A stretch of DNA of 7,833 bases, taken from positions 1 to 7,833 of the forward strand of contig JAFASB010000131.1 in NCBI GenBank assembly GCA_019244985.1, written 5' to 3'. Under the pieces are notes generated by a model, which had not been told where the DNA came from, searched no databases, and was given only the letters and a program-made list of their open reading frames with translations. Within the stretch, counting starts at the first letter, position 1; each line of letters starts with the position of its first letter. Shown piece by piece: positions 1 to 7,303 of the stretch. A program made the translations under genes and the position numbers. Source of the DNA: Acidimicrobiia bacterium. GTDB lineage: Bacteria > Actinomycetota > Acidimicrobiia > Acidimicrobiales > AC-14.

Positions 1-29
1 CCGGAGCGCTGCGTCTCCACCGCGCTCAT
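1..29 (-). CDS. Start of a further operon gene (3' end outside window)
   Basis: An ATG at 27-29 overlaps the stop of the 905-residue gene as ATGA, the same junction seen at two other places in this operon, and it follows a GGAGGG site. Nine codons are visible (MSAVETQRS) with no stop before the edge. Nothing can be said about function. The repeated junction style makes a real gene more likely than chance, but the visible part is very short. Confidence 0.55.
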
Positions 30-2743
30 GCGCCCGCCGCCCTCCGAGCCCGGCGGCGCTCGAATTGCCACACGCCAAAGGCGGCGGCTCCGCTGAGCAG
101 CGCAAGCCACAGGAAGACGGGGAGGACAGCCCCGGCCAGGCGGGACAGGGCGCCGAGCGTCCTTTTCAACGCACCACCGAGACCGCCGTTCGTATGCGAC
201 GTCGGAATCGATCCGATGGCGTCGGCGGGCAAGAGAAGCGACGGCGACGACGAGCGGGGCGCCGGAGCAACGGCGGGCGCGACGGTCGTCCCCACGCCGG
301 CGAGGCCAGCCCCGAATACGCCCGAGGGCACGGCCGGCGCCGCGCTTGTCGCAGCAGCAGTCGCGGCGGCCAACGTCGGCACCGCGCCCTGCTGCGCCTG
401 GACGGCGTCGGCCGCGGTCAACGTGTAGGTCGCGAGCGAGCCGAGCCCGTCCGCTGCGGTCAACGGCAGATAGCCACCGGGAAGCTGTCCCGCGCCGTCA
501 CCGGGCGTTTGGCCGTCGGTGGCCGCGAACCGGAGCACCTGGGCGTAGTGGCTGGCGTCGCTGGCCGGGAGGCCCTTGGTCGGTATCTGGGCGTAGACGA
601 CCATCGCACCTGGATAGGCGCTGCTACCGGCGTCGGCGTGCAACGCCGAGTACGGCATGGACCAGGTGTTGCTCTTGGCGTCGGGCCGCAAGAGCGAAGC
701 GGCGGCGCGCAACGACGTGAGGTCCGGTGTCACGAACGAGCGGCCGGTCGTGGAATTGAACTTGGTCGGCGCGGAGGGCGCCACGCTCGTCTCGAGCGAC
801 GCCGCGGCCAGGCCGAAGCGCGCGGCATCGCCGAGTGACGTGACGCCGAGCATGAACCGGAACCCGGGCGTCTGGCGGCCGAGCGCCACCAGCTTCTCCC
901 CCGCGCTCGTGCCCTCGGCGACCTGCTGACACACGGTCTGGGAGTTGGCGAGGGCGAACTCCATCGCCTGTGAGATGCCGGCCAGTCGTGGCATCGGAGC
1001 TGCGACCAGCGGGAGGTACGGCACCGGGTCGTTGTAGAGGCAGTCGTTGGTATCCGACGCGTACAGCTTCTTCGGCTCGAAGGAGTCGAGCAGGGGCCAT
1101 GAGTTCTTGGGCAGGTCGATGCCCTTGTAGTTGGGGTTGACGACCATCCCCCACGGATCAGGGCTCCCGTCGAGCCACGCCCGCGCCTCGGGATCGTTCG
1201 TGATGTACGACGTCAGCGCCTGCAGCACATCGGAGTCGCTCGAAAGGGACAGAAGCGTCGAGGCGCTCTGGGAGGCGGGGACGCCTTGGGTGATCCCGGG
1301 GTTCAGGGCAACGAACTCGGGGTCACTCGACATCTCGAGCGGGTTCTTGGACAGGGCGGGGTACTCCTGTTGGACACCGTTGATGGCCGGATAGGACTCG
1401 GTCAGGAGCTTGGCCAAGAGCCGGGGCGTCAAGCGGAGTGTGGCGACCGGTTTGCCATTGGCGTCGTCGACGGCGAAGGCAATCGCAAATCCGGTGAAGG
1501 CCACCGGCGCGCTGACGACAGGTTTGGAGAAGCCGGCGTCGGGAACGGCGCTCGCGTACGCGGCCTCGATCCCACCGGTGTCGACGAGATTGCGCGCCTG
1601 AGGCTCGGGCGTCTGCACGTGCTTGACCTTGAACAGCTTGGGATCCAGGCAGAAGTGCGGCGCCCACTGCAGCGCGGCCTGTGTCATCAGCTCGGACCCG
1701 TAGATATCGACCTCGTCGCCTTTGCTCACAACATCGCATGAGTTCGACGGCGGCGAGAACGTGAGCGGGACGCTCAGCCGGTTGCGCCAGTTCGACGCAG
1801 ACCACCAGAGCAACCCGCTCACGGCGACGTCCTCTCGCCCCGCTGGCGACACGACCTGCCCGGGCTGGAACTGACCGCTGGCGCGGCAGAGGGTGTCGGC
1901 ATCAGACACCTGCGAACCCTGCGGGCGGTCGCCGGGAGGCACTGAAGCGCCGACCGCATCACAGCTGATGCCCATGATGGGCACGACCACCAACGAACAG
2001 GCCACGGTGTTCGAGCACCCGAGGGACGCATTGTTCTCTGCCGTCCACACATCGAATTTGGCGCTCCCCGTCCCATCCCGCTGCGTGACACCGAATGTTT
2101 CGTTGCTGGGAAGAGACAGGCCGCCGACGTTGGCGGCTTCGGGCGCCATGCCCGCACAGCCGCCGACACCGCCGGGATAGAGCTTGCCACCGACAGCGTC
2201 GAACGGCACCCAGCGCTCGGCGGGAGCCGGGCTCGAACACGCCTGCGGGCGCGGCGAGGGCGCGCCGACGACCGCCGTGCGTTGAGCGGGCGGCGCGTAA
2301 CGGTCGACACGCCACGGCGGGAACGCCGTGTTGTAGGCGCTCTGGAACCGCTCCTGGGAGGTCGCTGTCCAGCACGTCGATGGATCCAGCTGCGCAGCCC
2401 CGACGTCGGCCCCGCGGCACTCGAGCAACACGACGGGATACTCCTCCTGGCTGGCGTCGCCCGAGTTCTGGTCTGCGACGATGCCCCCGGTGGGGTGGGC
2501 GCCAGTCCAGCGCACATCGATCTGCTGGAAGCTTCGAAGGTTCGTGACCTGGCTCACCGACACTGCGACGTTGCGGGTGTCGACGACGTCGTCCGCACCG
2601 TTGACGAGGTGGTTGCGGGTCACCGTCTTGGTCACGGTCACGCCGGTCGACGCACCCGACGCCAGCGAGAAGCTCGCCGCAGCCGCGCCTGACGCGACCA
2701 CGGCGGTCAACGAGACGATTCCTGCGATACGGCGCCCCCTCAT
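26..2743 (-). CDS. Large exported protein with degenerate PstS-like domain and C-terminal anchor
   Basis: This 905-residue protein has no function I recognise. It has a signal peptide (MRGRRIAG then a hydrophobic stretch to about 30) and a Cys-rich N-terminal region (35-335; Cys at 109, 124, 169, 196, 243, 249, 261, 286). A domain at about 344-765 follows the PstS fold in order: IYGSELMTQAALQW matches the IQGSGSSW...NQW region of the operon's own PstS. KPVVSAPVAF then LRLTPRLLAKLLT matches LPIVSGGTAF then LRLSGRTLALIFT. GVTSLGDAARFGL matches GAIGYDEYSYALG, and SSAYPGAMVVY...DGQ...GGYLPLT matches the PstS end. Ligand-contacting motifs are lost (GSGSS-type loops became GSELM and ASQSAST). An Ala/Pro/Ser linker (770-860), a helix (about 868-892) and the tail ERRRARRAAGA follow. 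The start ATG overlaps the pstS stop (ATGA). An accessory or sensor role for the importer is inference. Confidence 0.9.
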   Translation of the reverse strand: MRGRRIAGIVSLTAVVASGAAAASFSLASGASTGVTVTKTVTRNHLVNGADDVVDTRNVAVSVSQVTNLRSFQQIDVRWTGAHPTGGIVADQNSGDASQEEYPVVLLECRGADVGAAQLDPSTCWTATSQERFQSAYNTAFPPWRVDRYAPPAQRTAVVGAPSPRPQACSSPAPAERWVPFDAVGGKLYPGGVGGCAGMAPEAANVGGLSLPSNETFGVTQRDGTGSAKFDVWTAENNASLGCSNTVACSLVVVPIMGISCDAVGASVPPGDRPQGSQVSDADTLCRASGQFQPGQVVSPAGREDVAVSGLLWWSASNWRNRLSVPLTFSPPSNSCDVVSKGDEVDIYGSELMTQAALQWAPHFCLDPKLFKVKHVQTPEPQARNLVDTGGIEAAYASAVPDAGFSKPVVSAPVAFTGFAIAFAVDDANGKPVATLRLTPRLLAKLLTESYPAINGVQQEYPALSKNPLEMSSDPEFVALNPGITQGVPASQSASTLLSLSSDSDVLQALTSYITNDPEARAWLDGSPDPWGMVVNPNYKGIDLPKNSWPLLDSFEPKKLYASDTNDCLYNDPVPYLPLVAAPMPRLAGISQAMEFALANSQTVCQQVAEGTSAGEKLVALGRQTPGFRFMLGVTSLGDAARFGLAAASLETSVAPSAPTKFNSTTGRSFVTPDLTSLRAAASLLRPDAKSNTWSMPYSALHADAGSSAYPGAMVVYAQIPTKGLPASDASHYAQVLRFAATDGQTPGDGAGQLPGGYLPLTAADGLGSLATYTLTAADAVQAQQGAVPTLAAATAAATSAAPAVPSGVFGAGLAGVGTTVAPAVAPAPRSSSPSLLLPADAIGSIPTSHTNGGLGGALKRTLGALSRLAGAVLPVFLWLALLSGAAAFGVWQFERRRARRAAGA
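40..45 (-). promoter_or_regulatory. Ribosome binding site for the gene leaving the left edge (GGAGGG)
   Basis: GGAGGG lies ten bases before the ATG at 29, the same hexamer used for the 905-residue gene. It is the main support for a gene start at this edge. Confidence 0.45.
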
Positions 2744-4389
2744 GCCGCTGCCCTCCGACGGGCGAACCGGCGTACGAGCAGCGTCGGGGCCACGAGCACG
2801 GCGAGGAGCAGGGCGGCGGCCAAGCCCATCAGCACCTTGGTCAACAACGAGTCGCCAGAGGGCGAGACGTGCCCGGGGATATCGGCCGAACCGCTACGAG
2901 CTCCGAGGCCCACCGCGAGCGCGTCACCGGGATGGAGGGCCGCATCGGTCGCCGCTGCAGCGGCTGTCGAGGCGTTCGGCCCGCCGGCCGCCGCGCCAGC
3001 GGCGCCCGCCGCTCCGGTAGCACCCGGACCACCGGCGCCACTTCCGAGCCTGGCCGCGGCAGCGGCGCCGCCCTTGGCGATCGCGGCGGTGAGGGCGTCG
3101 CCGCGGCCCGCGGCCGCATCGGTGCACGGACCCTGGCCGCTCTGATCACACGGCGGCGGCATGGGCGCGATCTCAGCGAGGTAGTTACGGTTGGGCTGGC
3201 CGGCGATGAACGTCGGGTTGTTACAGGTGGAGACGTCGCGCTGGCTCAGGTCGACGCCGGGATCAGCCTGGTGCAGCTTGCCGATCTGCTGGAAGCCGGC
3301 CTGCACCAAGTTGATCGGCAAGGGTGAGTAACCGATCGGGCCCATCTCCTTCTGGCCATCGCAGATCGAGTAGTAGAGGAAGTCGGCCAGCGTCTGACGT
3401 TTCGCGGTCGTCATCTTGGAGTCGTCGGGGGCGGTCGGCTCGACCATGTACGAGTACGACGACAGCGGGTACGTCCGGGCGTCGTTGTAGACGTAGACCT
3501 GGCTCAGATCCTGCAGCAGGTAGTTCTGCGAGCTCTGGTCCTGGTTGATGACCGCCCGCGTGAGGGCGACGGCCACATTGAACTGCGACGGCAGCGTGAA
3601 GTAGCCGGCCGCATTGCCGATCTTGGCGACCGGGTAGTTCTTGCCCAGCGCGTAGGAGTACTCGTCATAGCCGATGGCGCCGTTGGCCGCCGCCGAAGCG
3701 ACGAAGTTCATCACGCCGTCCGAGCCGCTCTGGGCGATCGCGCTGCCCTGGCGCGGGTAGTACTCGGTGAGACCGGCGTGGCCCGAGAACGGTCGCCAGA
3801 TGTCGGGGAACAGCTTGTCCATGTAGTCGGTGAAGTGGGCGCTCGAGCCCGAGCCCTCCGAGTGGACGACCGGGATGATCGGAAGCGACGGAAGGGCCTG
3901 GCCGTTGTTGTCGGCGGTGATCGCCGGGTCGTTCCAGTTGGTGATGTGGTTGGTGAAGATCAGCGCCAGCGTGCGGCCCGAGAGGCGAAGGTTGCGCACC
4001 AGCTGGCCCCGGACCCGAACCTGGTACGGAAAGGCCGTGCCACCCGAGACGATCGGGAGATAGGCGAAGGCGCGGCCCTGAGAAGTGTCCGAGTCGCCTG
4101 TCACCGGGTCGGTGCCCTGGTAGCCGATCTCGGTGACGGCGAAGTCGCTCGTCCGATAGCCGAAGTCCTTGCGGCCCTGGGCGCTGCCGCTGGCGGTGAA
4201 CACGACCTGCAGGCCGTTGGACTGCACGTCGGCGATCCACTGGTTCATGGCATTCGCGCTCCAGCTCGAACCCGACCCCTGGATGAGGGCGTGGCTGGCG
4301 GCGGCCCGCGCCGGAGCCGCCGTCGTCGCCGTGGCCGCGACTGCGGCGATCACCACTGCGACCGCGAACAGGAGACGCAGCGACTTCAC
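2740..4389 (-). CDS. pstS: Phosphate-binding protein PstS with C-terminal membrane anchor
   Basis: This is the extracytoplasmic binding protein that would deliver phosphate to PstC-PstA. I place the start at GTG 4389 (549 residues), where a basic residue and a hydrophobic signal peptide begin (1-32, with a likely cut near ARAAASHA). No lipobox Cys is present. The PstS fold spans about 33-410: P-loop-like GSGSSW (38-43), SGSAQGRKDF (67-76), SDFAVTE (81-87), TNHITNWNDP (146-155), VVHSEGSGSS (174-183), GAIGYDEYSYAL (238-249) and the YPLSSYSYMV...DGQ...GYSPLP ending (307-358). E. coli PstS has Arg and Asp where His176 and Glu178 stand. A Gly/Ala-rich linker (about 422-505) leads to a membrane helix (515-539) and the tail RRFARRRAAA. 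The protein is about 200 residues longer than usual. The linker and helix suggest a tethered rather than lipid-anchored protein. The family call is firm; ligand specificity is inferred. Confidence 0.93.
   Translation of the reverse strand: MKSLRLLFAVAVVIAAVAATATTAAPARAAASHALIQGSGSSWSANAMNQWIADVQSNGLQVVFTASGSAQGRKDFGYRTSDFAVTEIGYQGTDPVTGDSDTSQGRAFAYLPIVSGGTAFPYQVRVRGQLVRNLRLSGRTLALIFTNHITNWNDPAITADNNGQALPSLPIIPVVHSEGSGSSAHFTDYMDKLFPDIWRPFSGHAGLTEYYPRQGSAIAQSGSDGVMNFVASAAANGAIGYDEYSYALGKNYPVAKIGNAAGYFTLPSQFNVAVALTRAVINQDQSSQNYLLQDLSQVYVYNDARTYPLSSYSYMVEPTAPDDSKMTTAKRQTLADFLYYSICDGQKEMGPIGYSPLPINLVQAGFQQIGKLHQADPGVDLSQRDVSTCNNPTFIAGQPNRNYLAEIAPMPPPCDQSGQGPCTDAAAGRGDALTAAIAKGGAAAAARLGSGAGGPGATGAAGAAGAAAGGPNASTAAAAATDAALHPGDALAVGLGARSGSADIPGHVSPSGDSLLTKVLMGLAAALLLAVLVAPTLLVRRFARRRAAA
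2751..2756 (-). promoter_or_regulatory. Ribosome binding site for the 905-residue surface protein (GGAGGG)
   Basis: GGAGGG lies seven bases before the ATG at 2743, inside the last pstS codons. It is the strongest Shine-Dalgarno in the window and supports this start together with the ATGA overlap. Confidence 0.65.
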
Positions 4390-5459
4390 CGCGCCACCTG
4401 CCGGTCGCGGGCGAGGAACCGGGCGGCGACGAACAGCACGAGGACGAGGGCCACAAGAAGCGCCGCCGCGCCGTAGCCGCGCGTGATGTAGGCCGGCTCG
4501 CCGCTCCGCACCGAGCTGAAGATGAACAGCGGCAGAGAGTTCATCGGGTTGTGGAAGGGGTTCTTGTTGAAGAAGGTCGATGCGCCCGAGACGATCAGCA
4601 AGGGCGCCGTCTCGCCGGCGATACGGGCGATGCCGAGGATGAGCGAGGTCACCAGTCCGGCGCGCGCGGTGGGCAGCACGACGCCCTTCACCGTCTGCCA
4701 GTGCGACGCGCCGAGAGCGAGGCTGGCCTCGCGCAGGCTGCTCGATACGAGCTTCAGCACCACTTCGGCAGAGCGGGCGATGACCGGCGTCATCGTGACC
4801 GCCAACGCAAGGGAGACGGCGAAGCCGTCGCGCTCCCAATGGAAGCCGATGATCAGCACCGTGTACACGAACAACCCGGCCAGCACGTCGGGCAGCGCAG
4901 TCATGGCCTCGACGACGGTGCGCACGGCGTCGGTGAGCCGGCCTCCGACTTCGGTCATGTACACGGCGGTGGCGACGCCGAGAGGCAGGGCGATGGCGAC
5001 GGCGATGGCAATCTGGATCAGCGTCCCGACCACGGCGTGGAGGACGCCGCCCTGGGTCAGCGGCGAGGTCGGCCGCACGCCCGCCATGTCGTGTGTGTAG
5101 AAGTTCAGGTGATGGAGGGCAGGCCAGCCCTTCACGAAGATGAAGACGATTGTCGCCCCCAGTGCGAGGCCCACGAGCGTGGCGCCCCCAGTGACGACGG
5201 CGGCCCACACCCGATCGACGACGATCGGCCCAGGGTTCGAGACACCGCTGACGAGCGCGTAGAGGGTGACGAAAGCGAGGTACCAGCAGACGACGAACCC
5301 GACGGCTCCGCTGAGGGAGAACACGCGCTCGTACAGGACCCACACCAATGCGACCGAGCCGACCGCCGCTCCCAGCAGCGACGCGCGATCGTCGAGCGTG
5401 CGCGCCGACGTCCGGCGCGGGATGTCGGCCGTGAGCTCCTCAGACGTCAGTGCCTGCAC
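4386..5459 (-). CDS. pstA: Phosphate ABC transporter permease PstA with extra N-terminal helices
   Basis: This is the partner of PstC in the membrane channel. The 357 residues include the EAA loop (about 243-265, REASLALGASHW...VVLPTA) and the PstA hallmark GIARIAGETAPLL (276-288). Other family patterns are TEVGGRLTDAVR (169-180) and NPFHNPMNSLPLFIF (300-314). Canonical helices lie near 86-109, 138-168, 187-206, 213-235, 267-291 and 328-348. Typical PstA has about 280-300 residues; here a roughly 75-residue extension adds two hydrophobic segments (about 27-45 and 52-72) before the usual first helix. The start is GTG at 5459, inside the end of pstC, giving a 20-base overlap with a weak, close AGGA. 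No ATG, GTG or TTG occurs between it and the first extra helix, so the extension cannot be trimmed away by choosing a nearby start. Its stop overlaps the pstS start (GTGA). Confidence 0.95.
   Translation of the reverse strand: MQALTSEELTADIPRRTSARTLDDRASLLGAAVGSVALVWVLYERVFSLSGAVGFVVCWYLAFVTLYALVSGVSNPGPIVVDRVWAAVVTGGATLVGLALGATIVFIFVKGWPALHHLNFYTHDMAGVRPTSPLTQGGVLHAVVGTLIQIAIAVAIALPLGVATAVYMTEVGGRLTDAVRTVVEAMTALPDVLAGLFVYTVLIIGFHWERDGFAVSLALAVTMTPVIARSAEVVLKLVSSSLREASLALGASHWQTVKGVVLPTARAGLVTSLILGIARIAGETAPLLIVSGASTFFNKNPFHNPMNSLPLFIFSSVRSGEPAYITRGYGAAALLVALVLVLFVAARFLARDRQVAR
4394..4399 (-). promoter_or_regulatory. Ribosome binding site for pstS (AGGTGG)
   Basis: AGGTGG sits four bases before the GTG at 4389, within the end of pstA. 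With the GTGA overlap it decides the pstS start against a much longer open frame that continues upstream through pstA to 5343. Confidence 0.55.
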
Positions 5460-6456
5460 CAGTCCTACTTCGGTTGACGAACACGGCGGCGACGGTGTTG
5501 ACGCTCAGCGTCATGAGGAACAGGACGAAGCCTGCTGCCAACAGGGCCGACAGCTGCGACGGGGTGGCCTCGCCGAACCGACCGGCGATGAGGGCGGAAG
5601 TGGTCATCGTCCCAACGGTGAGGACGCGGAACTTGATCTCGAACGCCGGCGAGATGATCAGCAGGACAGCGATCGTCTCGCCCAGCGCCCGCCCGAGGGC
5701 GAGCATCGTCCCGCCGATGACGCCACGCCGCCCGAACGGGAGCACCACTGATCTGATCACACCCCACCTCGTAGCGCCCAAGGCCGCGGCGGCCTCACGC
5801 TCACCCAAGGGCGCCTCCGAGAAGACAGCGCGCATGATGGCGCAGGCGAGGGGGATGACCATGAGCGAGACGGCGATCCCTGCGATGAACGCCGACGCCG
5901 TGAACTTGGACTGCGCCCACGCCGCCGCGTGCGGGTCGGTGTCCACCCGGAAGATCGGGATCCAGGAGGCGTACTCGCTGAGCCATCGTGCGATGTAGAT
6001 GAGGTGCGGCTGTAAGAAGGCGAACCCCAGCAGGCCGTAGATGATGCTCGGCACGGCTGCCATGAGGTCGACGAGAGAGACGAGCGTCGTGCGTAGCCGT
6101 GCTGGGGCGTATTCGCTGATGAAGAGGGCGGTGAGAAACGCAAGCGGGAATCCGATGGCCAGCGCGATGAGCGCCACCTCGACGGTGCCGACCAGGACGG
6201 CCGCAAGGCCCACGATGTCGCGCTCGGGTAGCCAGCGGGTCTCGGTGAAGAAGCTGAGGCCGTAGCGCTGCAGCGTCGGGAACCCCTGGTAGCCGAGGAA
6301 GCCGCCGATGCACAGGATGAGAAGGAGCACGACCAGGCCGACGGTTCGGGCGCTGGCATGAAAGACGCGATCGTGCCCGACGAGACCCTCGTCGATCGCC
6401 CGGGGTTCGTCGACGTCGAGGTCGGCCTCCGGGTTCGGCGCGATTGCAACAGGCAC
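5440..6456 (-). CDS. pstC: Phosphate ABC transporter permease PstC
   Basis: This is one of the two inner-membrane subunits forming the phosphate translocation path. The 338-residue protein has a hydrophilic cytoplasmic N-terminus (1-35) and about six membrane segments (roughly 37-57, 85-113, 127-149, 186-210, 246-270, 302-326). The EAA loop that docks on PstB is at about 219-240 (REAAAALGATRW...VVLP). The GRALGETIAVL stretch (255-265) and VPSIIYGLLGF (135-145) are hallmarks of PstC. Length is in the normal range for the family. The start is GTG at 6456, four bases after the pstB stop; I see no good Shine-Dalgarno, so translation may depend on ribosomes finishing pstB. No in-frame ATG precedes the first helix, so this start is the best available. 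Its 3' end overlaps pstA by 20 bases. Confidence 0.95.
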   Translation of the reverse strand: MPVAIAPNPEADLDVDEPRAIDEGLVGHDRVFHASARTVGLVVLLLILCIGGFLGYQGFPTLQRYGLSFFTETRWLPERDIVGLAAVLVGTVEVALIALAIGFPLAFLTALFISEYAPARLRTTLVSLVDLMAAVPSIIYGLLGFAFLQPHLIYIARWLSEYASWIPIFRVDTDPHAAAWAQSKFTASAFIAGIAVSLMVIPLACAIMRAVFSEAPLGEREAAAALGATRWGVIRSVVLPFGRRGVIGGTMLALGRALGETIAVLLIISPAFEIKFRVLTVGTMTTSALIAGRFGEATPSQLSALLAAGFVLFLMTLSVNTVAAVFVNRSRTGAGTDV

Positions 6457-6460
6457 AGCG

Positions 6461-7303
6461 TCAGCCGAAGCGACCGTTGACGTAATCCATCGTCCGTTCG
6501 TCCGTCGGTGCCTCGAAGATCTGGGTGGTCGGCCCTGACTCGACGACGACGCCGGGCTTGCCTGCCTCGGCGAGGAAGAAGGCGCTCTGCTGGGAAACGC
6601 GAAGCGCCTGCTGCATGTTGTGGGTGACGATGACGACCGTCATCTCATGGGCGAGCTCTTGGATCGTCTTCTCGATGTAGAGCGTCGACGTCGGGTCGAG
6701 CGCAGAGCACGGTTCGTCCATCAGCAAGACGTCGGGGTCGACGGCCAGCGAACGGGCAATGCAGAGCCGCTGCTGCTGGCCACCCGACAACGCGCCACCC
6801 GGCCGGTCGAGCCGATCCTTGACCTCGTCCCACAGCCCGGCGCGTCGCAACGAGCGTTCAATCACCTCAGCGCGGCTCGCCCCCTTGAGCCGCACGCCAG
6901 TGAGCTTCGGGCCGGCGATGACGTTCTCGCCGATCGACATGGCCGGAAACGGGTTCGGCTTCTGGAAGACCATGCCGATGCGGCGCCGAGTCTCGGTGAC
7001 GCGCTCCCCCGCCGCGTACACGTCGACGCCGTCGAGGCGTACCTCGCCCGCCATCTTGGCCGTGGGCGTCGATTCATGCATCCGATTGAGGATGCGGAGG
7101 AAGGTGGATTTCCCACAGCCCGACGGCCCAATGAGCGCGGTCACACTCGCGTTCGGGAAGGTCAGCGACACCCGTTCGAGCACCTTGTGGTCACCGAACC
7201 AGGCCGAGACGCGTTCAGCTTCGAGATGGGCAGCCGATCGCGTACGGGGCTGCGCGGCGTCGACCGAGGGGCGCCGGCCGGTGAGGACGCCGAGCGCGCT
7301 CAT
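6461..7303 (-). CDS. pstB: Phosphate ABC transporter ATP-binding protein PstB
   Basis: This is the cytoplasmic ATPase that would power phosphate import through the PstC-PstA channel. All ABC motifs are present in the 280 residues: Walker A GPSGCGKST (59-67), Q-loop in MVFQKPNPFP (Gln114), signature LSGGQQQRL (172-180), Walker B VLLMDEP with D-loop SALD (192-203) and switch His228 in VTHNMQQA. The FQKPNPFP stretch, RILNRM after Walker A, and the IFEAPTDERTMDYVNGRFG ending are typical of PstB rather than other ABC importers. It is about 20-25 residues longer than usual PstB, with a poorly conserved N-terminal leader (1-26) before LEAERVSAWFG. The ATG overlaps the upstream stop (ATGA) and has a GAGGG site, which supports the long start. 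PstB leads the transporter genes here, whereas it is usually last. The family assignment is very secure; phosphate as substrate is inferred from family and context. Confidence 0.97.
   Translation of the reverse strand: MSALGVLTGRRPSVDAAQPRTRSAAHLEAERVSAWFGDHKVLERVSLTFPNASVTALIGPSGCGKSTFLRILNRMHESTPTAKMAGEVRLDGVDVYAAGERVTETRRRIGMVFQKPNPFPAMSIGENVIAGPKLTGVRLKGASRAEVIERSLRRAGLWDEVKDRLDRPGGALSGGQQQRLCIARSLAVDPDVLLMDEPCSALDPTSTLYIEKTIQELAHEMTVVIVTHNMQQALRVSQQSAFFLAEAGKPGVVVESGPTTQIFEAPTDERTMDYVNGRFG

Noticed and set aside
65..838. Plus-strand open frame opposite the end of the 905-residue gene.
   Set aside because: Arg/Gly-rich translation with no recognisable feature, opposite a gene with coherent domain patterns.
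4390..5343. Open frame extending upstream of pstS for 318 codons, which would make an 867-residue fusion.
   Set aside because: It overlaps pstA in another frame, its translation is Arg/Pro/His-rich with no domain, and the signal peptide, GTGA junction and AGGTGG site all place the true start at 4389.
5436..5441. GAGGAG at the pstC stop as a ribosome binding site for pstA.
   Set aside because: No ATG, GTG or TTG follows at a workable distance; the only reasonable pstA start is the GTG upstream at 5459.
4551..5477. Plus-strand open frame of about 308 codons opposite pstA.
   Set aside because: The translation is Arg/Asp/Gly/His-rich and repetitive with no domain pattern; it is a high-GC antisense shadow of a clear permease gene.
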